From the NCBI RefSeq assembly GCF_000174355.1, contig NZ_ACIS01000003.1:1-64000 (forward strand): a stretch of DNA of 64,000 bases, given 5' to 3'. This document shows positions 8,861 to 17,853 of the stretch, one piece after another (positions within the stretch are counted from its first letter, which is position 1; the number at the start of each line of letters is the position of its first letter). The position numbers and the translations under genes are program-made. The DNA is from Pseudogulbenkiania ferrooxidans 2002 (GTDB lineage: Bacteria > Pseudomonadota > Gammaproteobacteria > Burkholderiales > Chromobacteriaceae). A model generated the notes under the pieces. It was not told where the DNA came from. It searched no databases and worked only from the letters and a program-made list of their open reading frames with translations.

Positions 8861-9061
8861 AGCAACCACCAGCCAATCCTCTCGAGCGTAGCGAGGCGCC
8901 CTTACAGGGCAAGGACGGACGGCGTGCCAATCTATCGCTGAGCCAATCTCTGCGAGGGATTGGAAATCGACGAGCAGTGGCCGGAATTAAATACTTAGGT
9001 GGCGAGGCCCGGCTCTGCCGGGTCCTGTAAAAACGCATCAAAACACGTGGCCTGCAGCCTG

Positions 9062-9089
9062 AAACCCGACGCTGTGGCGTCGGGTTTTT
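9062..9089. terminator. Bidirectional terminator between ybaK and the M32 gene
   Basis: AAACCCGACGC-TGTG-GCGTCGGGTTTTT is an 11-bp stem with a T run on the + side and an A run on the other. It serves two convergent genes. Confidence 0.85.
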
Positions 9090-9110
9090 CATTTATCAGA
9101 CCAGCACCGC

Positions 9111-10601
9111 TCAGCCGAGGTAGCGCCGCTCCAGGTGGGCGCGGAAATAGGCCGGATTGAGCGCCTCGCCGGTGGCGCGTTCCACCAGTTCGCCGGTCTC
9201 CCAGCGGCTGCCCTGGGACCAGATGTGCCGGTCCAGCCAATCGAACACCGGGGCCAGATTGCCGGCGGCGATCTGTGCGTCCAAGTCTGGCTGTTGCCGG
9301 CGCAGGGCGGCGAAATACTGCGCGGCGTACATCGCCCCCAGCGTGTAGCTGGGGAAATAGCCGAAGCTGCCGTCGGTCCAGTGAATGTCCTGCAGGCAAC
9401 CGTCGCGGAAGTTGCCGCGCGTGTCGACGCCGAGGTAGGCCTGCATCTTCTCGTCCCACAACGCAGGGATGTCCTCGGCCTCGATCTCGCCCTCGATCAG
9501 CGCGCGCTCGATCTCGAAGCGCAGGATGATGTGCGCCGGGTAGGTCAGCTCGTCGGCGTCGACGCGGATGAAGCCGGGCTGCACCCGGGTGTAGAGCCGC
9601 GCCAGGTTGGCCGAAGAGAACGCCTCCTGTTCGCCCAGATGCCGTCGCACCAGCGGCGCGATCAGTTCGAGGAAGGCCGGGCTGCGCCCGAGCTGCATCT
9701 CGAACGACAGGCTCTGGCTTTCGTGGATGCCCATCGAACGCGCCTGCCCCACCGGCTGGCTGAGCCAGTCGCGCGGCAGTCCCTGCTCGTAGCGGGCATG
9801 CCCGGTCTCGTGCACGATGCCCATCAGGCTCTGCACGAAGTCGTCCTCGCGGTAGCGCGTGGTGATGCGCACGTCCTCGGCGACACCGCCACAGAACGGG
9901 TGCACGCTGACGTCGAGCCGGCCGCCGTCGAAATCGAAACCGAGCAGCTTCATCACGTCGAGCCCGAGCGCGCGCTGCCGCTCGACCGCAAACGGCCCGG
10001 CCGGGGCCAGTACGGTTTCCCCTTCCTGGCGTTCCCGCACCTGCCGGATCAGTCCGGGCAACCAGCCCTTCACTTCCTCGAACACCCGCTCGATCTCGGC
10101 ACTGCTCATGCCGGGCTCGAACTTGTCCATCAGCGCGTCGTAGGGACGCACCCCGGTGGCCTCGGCCAACCTTTGCGCCTCCTCGCGCGACAGCCGCACC
10201 ACCTCGCGGAAATTGGCGAGAAACCCCGGCCAGTCGTTGGCCGGGCGCTGCGTGCGCCAGGCGTGTTCGCAGCGCGAGCCCGCCAGCGCCTTGGCCTCCA
10301 CCAGCGCCTCGGGCAGCAGGTTGGCCTGCTCCCAGCTGCGGCGGATCTCGCGCAGGTTGGCGCGCTCCATGTCGTCCAGCGGCTCGTCCTCGGCGGCGGC
10401 GATCTGGCCCGCCAGGCCCGGCTCGGTCAGGGTGCGATGGATCAGCACCTGCAGCTCGGCCAACGCCGCAGCCCGGGCTTCGTTGCCCTTGGCCGGCATC
10501 ATCGTGGCCTGGTCCCACGAGGCGATGGCGTGGAGGTGGTGGTAACGGTAGAGGCGGGTGAAGCGTTCCGCGAGCGCGGAATAGGCGGAAAGAGTGGTCA
10601 T
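9111..10601 (-). CDS. M32-family metallocarboxypeptidase (carboxypeptidase Taq type)
   Basis: A 496-residue zinc carboxypeptidase that removes C-terminal amino acids from peptides in the cytoplasm. The zinc motif HETGH (in GIVHETGHARYEQGLP) sits near residue 260. The following GIHESQS supplies the third ligand, and the early ASWDQATMMPAKG segment is typical of the family. The ATG at 10599-10601 (MTTLSAYSALAERF) gives the usual family length. An upstream in-frame extension would add 33 residues of unlikely Arg-rich sequence. The gene is monocistronic and ends at the terminator shared with ybaK. Two copies of the GGTTGGCCGAA motif (one exact at 9605, one variant at 10162) fall inside it. Confidence 0.92.
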   Translation of the reverse strand: MTTLSAYSALAERFTRLYRYHHLHAIASWDQATMMPAKGNEARAAALAELQVLIHRTLTEPGLAGQIAAAEDEPLDDMERANLREIRRSWEQANLLPEALVEAKALAGSRCEHAWRTQRPANDWPGFLANFREVVRLSREEAQRLAEATGVRPYDALMDKFEPGMSSAEIERVFEEVKGWLPGLIRQVRERQEGETVLAPAGPFAVERQRALGLDVMKLLGFDFDGGRLDVSVHPFCGGVAEDVRITTRYREDDFVQSLMGIVHETGHARYEQGLPRDWLSQPVGQARSMGIHESQSLSFEMQLGRSPAFLELIAPLVRRHLGEQEAFSSANLARLYTRVQPGFIRVDADELTYPAHIILRFEIERALIEGEIEAEDIPALWDEKMQAYLGVDTRGNFRDGCLQDIHWTDGSFGYFPSYTLGAMYAAQYFAALRRQQPDLDAQIAAGNLAPVFDWLDRHIWSQGSRWETGELVERATGEALNPAYFRAHLERRYLG

Positions 10602-10748
10602 GGCGGCTCCCGGTGTCGTGCCGGACAGTGTAATTCCAAATCGCACGGGAAACGAGAACGCGGCGCCGATGCCGCATTCCACCCGCCTACGCGCGTTCAA
10701 GACGAAAAAGGAGCACGCGCGGCAGCGGCGGGCGAAGGCGACGCCCGC

Positions 10749-11402
10749 TCAGAACGGGGTCATCATGGTGCTGCGTTCGGCGGCGGGCGGGAACGACAGC
10801 CAGTAGTAGAAGTACTCGCGCGCCAGCTGCAGGAAGGCGACGCGCGACTCGTTGTCGTCGAACGTCAACTGCAACAGCATGGCGTCGACCACGATGCGGT
10901 AGTTTTCCGGCTTGTAGGGCTGGCCGTCGAGCAGGTACAGCATGGCCTTGAGAATCTGCTCGCGCGGCGCGATCTGGCGCTCCTTCATGCCCCCCTCGAA
11001 CAGCTTGCCGAGGTAGATTTCCAACGACGGCGGAAAGCGGTCGAAACCCGCTTGCTTCATGCGCTGCAGCAGCTCGTCCAGCGAGGCCGCGATGTCCATG
11101 CGCGGGTTGTGGATGGTGAAGCCGGAACGGGAGGTCAGCTCGGCCAGCTTCTTTATGTCGCCCAGCCAGAAGTAATAGTATTCGCGCGCGCAGGTCAGCG
11201 CGGTGACCCGGTCCTCGTGCGGGCAGCGCTCGAGGTAGACGTCCACCGCCCGCCGGAACAACTCGATATCCTTGGGGTGGCCGTCGAGCAGCGCCGTCAG
11301 CTTCTTCAACAGCTGGCGGCGCTCCGACACCACCTGCTCGGTGGCCCCCTTGCGGTGAATCAGGTTCAGGTACGCCTCGAGGGCGTCCTCGATGTCCTTC
11401 AT
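10749..11402 (-). CDS. Conserved helical protein of unknown function
   Basis: A 217-residue, mostly alpha-helical soluble protein without signal peptide or membrane segment. I do not recognise a named family. It contains two similar aromatic stretches, REYYYFWLGDI near the middle and REYFYYWLSFP near the end, which suggests an internal duplication of a helical repeat. Start ATG 11400-11402 overlaps the stop of the dehydrogenase gene upstream (ATGA), so the two were translated together. The open frame is intact although its partner is frameshifted. Function cannot be inferred beyond this coupling. Confidence 0.65.
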   Translation of the reverse strand: MKDIEDALEAYLNLIHRKGATEQVVSERRQLLKKLTALLDGHPKDIELFRRAVDVYLERCPHEDRVTALTCAREYYYFWLGDIKKLAELTSRSGFTIHNPRMDIAASLDELLQRMKQAGFDRFPPSLEIYLGKLFEGGMKERQIAPREQILKAMLYLLDGQPYKPENYRIVVDAMLLQLTFDDNESRVAFLQLAREYFYYWLSFPPAAERSTMMTPF

Positions 11403-12477
11403 GCCAGCTCCTGTGCTTCGTCCAGCTGATGCGCCATCACCCCGGCCTCGAGCGCGGCGGTGCGGATGACATTCCATTCATTGTCGGAAAACTCGATGCC
11501 ATTAGCCAGATGATCGGCACGTCGGCGCGCCTCCGGCTCCCCCGCCCATCTGCACCGGGTCGCCACCTTCCTGCGCCGGCGACGACTTGATGTACTCGGT
11601 CATGGCATCGTACTCGGCCTGCAGCCACGGCAGCGAGCCGGTTTGCGCCGGGTCGACCACGAACGCCGTCATCTGGTTCAGGATGCCACCCTGGCGCGGC
11701 CGCTCCCGGCTGCGAGGTGCCGCCGCCCGAGAGCAGCCCGGCAAGAAACTCGGTGGCGGCGAGCAAGCCGCCGCCCTTGTGGTGCGCCATCGGCCGTAGC
11801 GTGCCCTGCGGCTCCTCCCACATCACGCGCGGGTCATGGGAGGGATGGCCGGCGTGGTTCTGCAGCACCGGCTCCTCGAAACGCTGCCCGGCCAGATAGG
11901 CCACCCGCGTCTTGCCGTAGGACACCCGGCTGGTGGCGAAATCGAGGATGAAGGCCGGGTGCTTGTCGGTGCCCGGAAAGGCGATGCAGATCGGATTGCC
12001 GCCGAAGCGTCCGGCGGTCCCGCCAAACGGCGACACCATCGGCGTGTGCACGTCGGTGACGTTGACGAAGAACAGCCCGACCAGGCCGGCGTTGGCCAGC
12101 TGCTCGCCGTAGCAGCCGATGCGCCCCATGTGATGGGCGTTGCGCACCGTGAGCAGGGCCACCCCGGTTTCCCGCACGCGCCAGATGGCGGCATCCACCG
12201 CCTCGCGCGCGACGCGCTGGCCGAAACCGCGCTCGCCGGAAAACTGCAGGATCGCCCCGGCGTCACGCACCAGCCGGGCCGCCTGGTTGGGACGCAGCGT
12301 CTTGTTGCGGACGCTGGCGACGTAAAACGGCAGCATGCCGATGCCGTGGCTGGGGTGGCCACGCAGATTGGCCTCGACCAGGTGCCGGCTGACTATGACG
12401 GCTTCTTTTTCCTTGCAACCCAGGGCTTTCAACACCAGTCGGGACACATGCTCCAGCTGCTTTGCTGCCAGTTTCAT
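11399..12477 (-). pseudogene. Malate/L-lactate dehydrogenase family gene with two frameshifts
   Basis: The protein belongs to the type-2 malate/lactate/ureidoglycolate dehydrogenase family (Ldh_2), which are NAD(P)-dependent oxidoreductases. It shows SHGIGMLPFYV, AHHMGRIGCYGE, NVTDVHTPMVSPFGG and FGGNPICIAFPG. The start is set by the ribosome site: AGGAGG lies directly before ATG 12481 but six bases before ATG 12477, so MKLAAKQLEHV is preferred. Reading breaks twice. Near 11720 one extra G turns QPERPRQGGILNQM into QPGAAAPG. Near 11548 a second extra G turns MAGEPEARRRADHLANG into MGGGAGG. Removing both gives 358 residues ending at the TGA that overlaps the next ATG. It is either a decayed gene or a sequencing error; both changes lie in G runs. 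Confidence 0.8.
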
Positions 12478-12549
12478 CGTCATCCTCCTTTATGTTTTGA
12501 TTTTTTGTGCTGCTGCCACTTCCCTCATCGACCGATCCGCCACTCACGC

Positions 12550-13644
12550 TCAGCAGGACGGTATTGCCAACTCCAGTCGCACGTCCTGACCCACCATGCG
12601 CAGGTCACGGACCACCACATTCCTTTTCCCGGCCAGCGACTCCAGCACCGGCCAGCCAAACAAACCCTGCGCCGCGTCGCCCAGCAGCGTCGGCGCCAGG
12701 TACAGCATGATCTCGTCGACCAGCCCGGCCTGCAGCAAGGCGCCGTTGAGCCCGGCCCCCGCCTCGACCATCAGCTCACCCACGCCTTCCTGCGCCAGGC
12801 GCGCCAGCAGGGCGGCCAGATCGACCCGGCCGGCGGTATCGCCCAGCACCCACACCGTCACCCCCTGCTCCAGGTAAGGCTGGTGGCGCGCCGCGTCGGC
12901 GACCGCCGTGGCAAGGATGGTTTCGCCGTCGCGGTAGATGCGCGCCCCAGGCGACGTCTGCAACCGGCTGTCCACCACCACCCGCCGCGGCTGGCGCGGG
13001 GTAAACACCTCGCGCACTGTCAGCTGCGGATCGTCCGCCAGCACCGTCCCGCTGCCGGTCAGGATGGCGCAGGAACGGGCGCGCAGGCGATGCACGTCGC
13101 GCCGCGCATCGGGGCCGGTAATCCACTGGCTGGCGCCGTTCAACAAGGCGGTCTTGCCGTCCAGCGAGGCGGCCGCCTTCAGCGTCACCCACGGCCGGCC
13201 GCGCTCGGCGCGCGACAAGAAACCCTTGTTGAGGCGCCGCGCCTCGGCCTCCAGCAAGCCCACCGCCACCTCGATGCCAGCAGCGCGCAACATATCCAGG
13301 CCACGCCCGGCCACTTCGTGATACGGATCCTGCATCGCCGCCACCACGCGGCCGACACCGGCCTCGATCAGGCCCTTGGCACACGGCGGGGTGCGCCCAT
13401 AGTGGCTGCACGGCTCCAGCGTCACGTAGGCGGTGGCGCCGCGCGCGAGCTCGCCCGCCATGCGCAGGGCGTGCACCTCGGCATGCGGGGTGCCGGCCGC
13501 GATATGCCAGCCCTCGCCCACGACCTCGCCGTCACGCACGACGACACAGCCGACCCGGGGGTTCGGCGTGGTGGTGTACAGGCCTTGTTCGGCCAACCTC
13601 AGTGCCTGCGCCATCATGGCGTGGTCAACCGCGGAAAACGTCAT
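12550..13644 (-). CDS. ribD: Riboflavin biosynthesis deaminase/reductase RibD
   Basis: A bifunctional enzyme of about 364 residues for the second and third steps of riboflavin synthesis. The N-terminal deaminase has the zinc motif HAEVHAL and PCSHYGRTPPC. The C-terminal reductase starts near WVTLKAAASLDGKTAL and contains GSGTVLADDPQLTVR and LMVEAGAGLNGALL. The start used is the ATG at 13642-13644 with AGAGAG before it. A GTG at 13654-13656 that overlaps the nrdR stop (GTGA) is the alternative. It follows nrdR in one operon, a common pairing. An exact GGTTGGCCGAA copy (13588-13598, antisense numbering) encodes Arg-Leu-Ala-Glu with AGG TTG near the N-terminus. Confidence 0.95.
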   Translation of the reverse strand: MTFSAVDHAMMAQALRLAEQGLYTTTPNPRVGCVVVRDGEVVGEGWHIAAGTPHAEVHALRMAGELARGATAYVTLEPCSHYGRTPPCAKGLIEAGVGRVVAAMQDPYHEVAGRGLDMLRAAGIEVAVGLLEAEARRLNKGFLSRAERGRPWVTLKAAASLDGKTALLNGASQWITGPDARRDVHRLRARSCAILTGSGTVLADDPQLTVREVFTPRQPRRVVVDSRLQTSPGARIYRDGETILATAVADAARHQPYLEQGVTVWVLGDTAGRVDLAALLARLAQEGVGELMVEAGAGLNGALLQAGLVDEIMLYLAPTLLGDAAQGLFGWPVLESLAGKRNVVVRDLRMVGQDVRLELAIPSC

Positions 13645-13652
13645 GGGCTCTC

Positions 13653-14108
13653 TCACGAGGATTTCTGGATTTCCTTGATCGCCTCGGAAAACTCCGAGAC
13701 GTCCTGGAAACTGCGATATACCGAGGCAAAACGGATATAGGCTACTTTATCCAGTTTCGCCAACTCATTCATCACCATCTCGCCGATCTGGCGCGAACTG
13801 ACCTCGCGCTCGCCCAGCTGCAGCAGGCGGTGGCAGATACGGTCGATGGCGTCGTCGACCAGCGCGGTCGGCACCGGGCGCTTGTGCAGCGCGCGCAGGA
13901 AGCTGGTGCGCACCCGCTCGACATCGAACTCGGAACGATGCCCACCCGACTTCACCACCTGCGGCATGCGCACGTCGGCGGTTTCGAAGGTGGTAAACCG
14001 CTTTTCACACGCCAGGCAGCGGCGGCGGCGGCGGATGCTGGTGCCGTCTTCGCTGACGCGGGAATCGATCACCTGGGTGTCGGCGTTGCCGCAAAACGGA
14101 CATTTCAT
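13653..14108 (-). CDS. nrdR: Transcriptional repressor NrdR
   Basis: A 151-residue zinc-ribbon/ATP-cone repressor of ribonucleotide reductase genes. The N-terminal ribbon has CPFC (residues 3-6) and CLAC, with the basic IRRRRRC segment that contacts DNA. The ATP-cone follows, from [12 protein letters not shown]. Length is exactly as usual. It is the first gene of nrdR-ribD. glyA lies upstream on the same strand, but a terminator separates them. Confidence 0.96.
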   Translation of the reverse strand: MKCPFCGNADTQVIDSRVSEDGTSIRRRRRCLACEKRFTTFETADVRMPQVVKSGGHRSEFDVERVRTSFLRALHKRPVPTALVDDAIDRICHRLLQLGEREVSSRQIGEMVMNELAKLDKVAYIRFASVYRSFQDVSEFSEAIKEIQKSS

Positions 14109-14316
14109 GATGTGACGACCTGGCTAGTAATAATCCTACGATGGTATCAGCAAAGGTCGGGAGCGTTAACGCCACCGTTTCTGACGCTCGTCAAGAGAGC
14201 GCGTCGCCGCGCGGTGCCGCCGCGCCGCTCCACCTCGTTCGGGCCTACTCCAATCGGCCCACCAGGACGAGCACCGGACACCACCGCGCCGCCTTAAACC
14301 CCTGCCCGAAAAAACA

Positions 14317-14338
14317 AAAGCGGCCCGAAGGCCGCTTT
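14317..14338 (-). terminator. glyA terminator
   Basis: Read on the minus strand, AAAGCGGCC-TTCG-GGCCGCTTT with a UUCG-type loop is followed by TGTTTT, just after the glyA stop. Confidence 0.85.
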
Positions 14339-14365
14339 CAGTATCACACAGGCGTGACAATTGGC

Positions 14366-15616
14366 TTACTTGGCCGCGTACACCGGCAGGCGCTGGCACA
14401 GCGCCTGGACTTCACCAGCCACGCGCGCGGTCACGGCCTCGTCGTTCGGCGCTTCCAGCACGTCGGCGATCAGGTTGGCCAGCAGCTTCGCTTCCGCCTC
14501 GCCGAAGCCGCGGCTGGTCATGGCCGGGGTGCCGATACGGACGCCGGAGGTCACGAACGGCTTTTCCGGGTCGTTCGGGATGGCGTTCTTGTTGACGGTG
14601 ATGTGGGCGCGGCCCAGGGCGGCTTCGGCGTCCTTGCCGGTAATGCTCTTGGCTCGCAGGTCGACCAGGAACACGTGCGACTCGGTTTTACCCGACACGA
14701 TGCGCAGACCGCGCTCGATCAGGGTCTCGGCCATCACCTTGGCGTTCTGCTTGACCTGCTGGGCGTAGGCCTTGAACTCCGGCGACGCGGCTTCCTTGAA
14801 GGCCACGGCCTTGGCGGCGATGACGTGCATCAGCGGACCGCCCTGCAGGCACGGGAAGATCGCCGAATTCAGCGCCTTCTCGTATTCCGCCTTGGCCAGG
14901 ATCACGCCGCCGCGCGGGCCGCGCAGGGTCTTGTGCGTGGTGGTGGTGACGAAGTCGGCGAACGGCACCGGGTTCGGGTACTCACCGGCGGCCACCAGGC
15001 CGGCATAGTGAGCCATGTCGACGAACAGATAGGCACCCACTTCGTCGGCGATCTTGCGGAAACGCGCCCAGTCGATTTCCAGCGCGTAGGCGGAAGCACC
15101 GGCCACGATCATCTTCGGCTTGTGTTCGCGCGCCAGACGCTCGACGGCGTCGTAGTCCAGCACTTCGTTCTCGTCCAGGCCGTACGGCACCACGTTGTAC
15201 AGTTTGCCGGAGATGTTCACCGACGCGCCGTGGGTCAGGTGACCGCCGTGCGCCAGGCTCATGCCGAGGATGGTGTCGCCCGGCTTCAGCACCGACACGT
15301 ACACCGCCTGGTTGGCCTGCGAGCCGGAATGCGGCTGCACGTTGGCGTACTCGGCGCCGAACAGCGCCTTGAGGCGGTCGATCGCCAGCTGCTCCACCAC
15401 GTCGACGTGTTCACAGCCGCCGTAGTAGCGCTTGCCCGGGTAGCCTTCGGCGTACTTGTTGGTCAGGACGGAACCTTGGGCTTCCATCACGGCAGGGCTG
15501 ACGTAGTTTTCGGAGGCGATCAGTTCGACATGGTCTTCCTGACGGCGGTATTCGGCGTCCATCGCCGCGGACAGTTCCGGATCGTACTTGGCGATCGTCA
15601 GATCGGCTGCAAACAT
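14366..15616 (-). CDS. glyA: Serine hydroxymethyltransferase
   Basis: A 416-residue PLP enzyme that interconverts serine and glycine and loads tetrahydrofolate with one-carbon units. The PLP lysine is in [14 protein letters not shown]. The N-terminal [19 protein letters not shown] and YYGGCEHVD are textbook. The start at ATG 15614-15616 ([12 protein letters not shown]) has GGAAGAG upstream. An in-frame extension of five residues is less likely. It has its own terminator. Confidence 0.97.
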   Translation of the reverse strand: MFAADLTIAKYDPELSAAMDAEYRRQEDHVELIASENYVSPAVMEAQGSVLTNKYAEGYPGKRYYGGCEHVDVVEQLAIDRLKALFGAEYANVQPHSGSQANQAVYVSVLKPGDTILGMSLAHGGHLTHGASVNISGKLYNVVPYGLDENEVLDYDAVERLAREHKPKMIVAGASAYALEIDWARFRKIADEVGAYLFVDMAHYAGLVAAGEYPNPVPFADFVTTTTHKTLRGPRGGVILAKAEYEKALNSAIFPCLQGGPLMHVIAAKAVAFKEAASPEFKAYAQQVKQNAKVMAETLIERGLRIVSGKTESHVFLVDLRAKSITGKDAEAALGRAHITVNKNAIPNDPEKPFVTSGVRIGTPAMTSRGFGEAEAKLLANLIADVLEAPNDEAVTARVAGEVQALCQRLPVYAAK

Positions 15617-15693
15617 CTTTGACTCTTCCAATCAAAGGGTTAATCGAGATGCGCGATTTTACCTCAAATGCGCGGCCCATTGGTATGAGCAAT

Positions 15694-15728
15694 TCGGGAC
15701 ATGAGCATGAATCCGGCTCATGTCCCGA
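15694..15728 (-). terminator. Hairpin downstream of the 15737-16843 gene
   Basis: TCGGGACATGAGC and GCTCATGTCCCGA form a perfect 13-bp stem with a 9-base loop immediately after the stop codon. The T run that follows on the minus strand is poor, so it may be a weak terminator or an mRNA-stabilising hairpin. Confidence 0.6.
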
Positions 15729-15736
15729 GACATCAT

Positions 15737-16843
15737 TCACTGCAGCGTCGAACCCGGCGCCGGGATATCGTCGGCGGTCAGGAACAGCGGAATGCCGTTC
15801 TGCTGATCCGGCTGTACCTGTGGCACCACGCGCACGTCACTCACCCGGCACTCGGCCATCAGTTCGCAGAACTGCGACGCGATCAGCGGCACCGAATCCA
15901 GCGGCGACAGCTGCCAGACGAAGCCCTCCCAGTTCTTCTCGTCGCCCGGAGCGGAGATGGTGCAACGCAGCTCGCCATTCTCATGCGCGGACAGCACCGC
16001 CACCGGCTCCTGCCCCATATCGCGCAGCTTGCGGATCATGCTGCTGGCAAAGGCCTGCAACGTCACTTCCTGGCGCGCGCTGCCGCCCGCCACTATGGCC
16101 TGCAGCAGCGCCTGCGGCGGACGTGCGATCGGGAACAGCGTCACACCGTCGGTTTTCAGCTGCTCGCCGAGGAACTTCATCAGTGGGATGCCCCACGGCC
16201 CGACCGCACCACCGAGCTTGACCGGGGCCGGCTCGCCCTCCTCCTGGATCGCCACGCCTATCAGGTAACGCAGGAACACGCCATCGTTTCTGACCGTGAC
16301 GGCGGACGGTTCGAGCTCCAGCGGCAGACCGCGCGCGGCATCGGCCAGCGATCGGGTGAAGCGATAGAGCTGCGCCGAGGAGATGCCGGCCACCGTGTCC
16401 GGGTGCAGCAGCTTGCCCGACAAGAACACCTCGGCCCCCGGCGCGAACACGCCATGCTCGCGGAGTAGCGCGTTCAGTCCGTCCACATCCTCGATGCGCG
16501 CCGGCAACGTCGCCTCCGGCTTGGCCCCGGCCACCAGTACCAGCGGTACGGCGAAGATCACGGCATGGCGCCCCTCCGGCTGCTCGGCGGCGGCACGCAG
16601 GGCTTCCCACAGCACACGGTAAGCGGCCTGCGACGGCACCATCGCCAGCGCCACCGACAGCGTCAGCACATCGCCGCGCTCCAGGATGTCGGCCACGGCC
16701 TGCTTGAGCGAGACCCGGCACGCTTCCCGGTCGCTATCGGACGCCGCATTCAACACCAACAGGGTGTAATGAATCAGCATGTTGCTGGGCATGGGATCAG
16801 AGTACAGGCGGGGATCGGGGAGAGCGGGATGCAGCATGGACAT
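15737..16843 (-). CDS. Conserved protein of unknown function
   Basis: A 368-residue soluble protein that I cannot assign. It has no signal peptide or membrane helix and is regularly amphipathic. Notable segments are FAVPLVLVAGAKPEATLPARIEDV, GPWGIPLMKFLGEQL and VWQLSPLDSVPLIASQFCEL. Codon use is that of the core genes, so it looks like a resident gene of the lineage, not an acquired one. The start could be ATG 16843 (MSMLHPALPD) or two codons further on. It is transcribed away from the small RNA candidate at 17029. No operon partner is visible. Confidence 0.6.
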   Translation of the reverse strand: MSMLHPALPDPRLYSDPMPSNMLIHYTLLVLNAASDSDREACRVSLKQAVADILERGDVLTLSVALAMVPSQAAYRVLWEALRAAAEQPEGRHAVIFAVPLVLVAGAKPEATLPARIEDVDGLNALLREHGVFAPGAEVFLSGKLLHPDTVAGISSAQLYRFTRSLADAARGLPLELEPSAVTVRNDGVFLRYLIGVAIQEEGEPAPVKLGGAVGPWGIPLMKFLGEQLKTDGVTLFPIARPPQALLQAIVAGGSARQEVTLQAFASSMIRKLRDMGQEPVAVLSAHENGELRCTISAPGDEKNWEGFVWQLSPLDSVPLIASQFCELMAECRVSDVRVVPQVQPDQQNGIPLFLTADDIPAPGSTLQ

Positions 16844-16993
16844 GAGGAAATCCTGCGTCAGGGATAAAAGGAAAGATTGTCGCACAGCGGCAGGCCAGCG
16901 GGGAGAGGGGTACTTGATTTTCGATTAGTAACACTCGGATGTTCCAATGTGCGACATCGAAGCATCTTTTTCGTGCATTGCAACACTTTGCTG

Positions 16994-17022
16994 TTGACAG
17001 CCCCCGCACCAATCTGGATAAT
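16994..17022 (+). promoter_or_regulatory. Strong sigma-70 promoter with no gene behind it
   Basis: TTGACA (16994-16999), a 17-base spacer, then GATAAT (17017-17022): 11 of 12 consensus bases at ideal spacing. It points right into a 95-base stretch that ends in an intrinsic terminator. Confidence 0.8.
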
Positions 17023-17028
17023 CTGTCC

Positions 17029-17118
17029 TTGTTGAGACGCAGCAATTGCTTCTTGATAGTTTCTCCTCTATTTCTCCTTTGTAGACTTGGCGCGGACAAA
17101 TGTCCGCGCATTTTTTTT
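17029..17118 (+). ncRNA. Candidate trans-acting small RNA with CU-rich anti-Shine-Dalgarno segment
   Basis: The predicted transcript runs from about 17029 to the T8 tract at 17111-17118, about 90 bases. It ends in a classic Rho-independent hairpin, GCGCGGACA-AA-TGTCCGCGC plus A and eight T, which also suits Hfq binding. The central part at 17060-17080 reads TTTCTCCTCTATTTCTCCTTT, a single-stranded CU-rich stretch complementary to ribosome sites. In this window it could pair over 8-9 bases with the sites of the binding protein at 5570 (GAGGAGAA) and the 61-residue protein at 43307 (AAGGAGAAA). There is no reading frame inside. Function is inferred, and I do not recognise a named RNA. Confidence 0.65.
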
Positions 17119-17151
17119 GCCTATTCCCCGCCTTTCCTCCCGACAAAGCCC

Positions 17152-17188
17152 TTGATTTTCATCAAATCAGCCCCACTTTGTTTAAAGT
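17152..17188 (+). promoter_or_regulatory. FNR/ANR box with downstream -10, class II type
   Basis: TTGATTTTCATCAA (17152-17165) is a perfect match to TTGAT-N4-ATCAA. A -10-like TAAAGT follows at 17183-17188. The box centre is about 41 bases before the predicted start near 17200, the classical activating position. Anaerobic induction of a rightward RNA is inferred, but no gene follows within 600 bases. Confidence 0.6.
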
Positions 17189-17352
17189 AAGCTGAAAACC
17201 CTGCCCTACCTGGTGTTATGCCGGCCGCGGCAAGAACCCGGCCCGTCATGCGCCGTTACCCGGACACATCGGGAACGGCACCATTGCAGTGCAAAAGCGG
17301 GGGCGGATAAATTTGTGCGATGCACCAAGTTTATTCTTCATTTCTTGTGCGA

Positions 17353-17384
17353 CAAAAACAAAACCGAACATTTCCATGTTCGGT
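17353..17384 (-). terminator. Minus-strand intrinsic terminator
   Basis: On the minus strand ACCGAACAT-GGAA-ATGTTCGGT is followed by TTTGTTTTTG. The nearest upstream gene on that strand is the DUF3175 gene, 470 bases away beyond the repeat element. Confidence 0.6.
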
Positions 17385-17574
17385 TGTGAATTGTTCGCAC
17401 GACATCCCTGCACCTCGCCGACAGCACGATTGTGCCAGTCGAGTTCAGAGCAGCCGCGCCCAAAAAAGTTCCATGGCATAACGATACCCCGCGCCAAAAT
17501 CTGATGAAGCAACAACTCCGCCACGAAAGTGACTGCATGCGACACCAGATGCTGGCATATGCTCAGAGGGACCC

Positions 17575-17774
17575 AGAGCCCGTTCACGATCTTGCTGCGT
17601 ATCCCCGACCGGGGCTCATGTGCACTTCGTGCGAATCTTCCGCTGGGCGCCTCGAAAATAGACACAGGGATTCGCTCCGCGATCGGAAATCCTCATTTAC
17701 TCCCGTACATTCCGGTTACTGCACTGCTCTTCACCCCGCTGAGGGCGGCTTGCGACAGATCGTGAACAAGCTCT
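17575..17774 (-). repeat. Palindromic intergenic element, copy D
   Basis: 18-base terminal inverted repeats AGAGCCCGTTCACGATCT (17575-17592) and AGATCGTGAACAAGCTCT (17757-17774), 16 of 18 pairing. Internally, read on the minus strand, it has CGGAA-TGTAC-GGGA-GTAAA-TGAGGA-TTTCCG, the same nested hairpin as copies at 21419, 33175 and 59735. It is related in terminal sequence to copy C, with T-to-C changes matched on both sides. Confidence 0.7.
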
Positions 17775-17853
17775 AAGGCCTGATACTTCTTCTGTCTCCC
17801 GGCAACAGGCAATGGTTTAGATTGGCACTAACGTCGGGAAAAGGATGCCAGCG

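Larger units (their letters stand above)
17119..17853. other. Gene-poor stretch with FNR box, minus-strand terminator and repeat element
   Basis: No convincing protein gene. It holds an FNR-type promoter at 17152-17188, a minus-strand terminator at 17353-17384 and a palindromic element at 17575-17774, each listed separately. A 30-codon frame starting at 17218 could follow the FNR promoter but has no good ribosome site. Confidence 0.55.
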
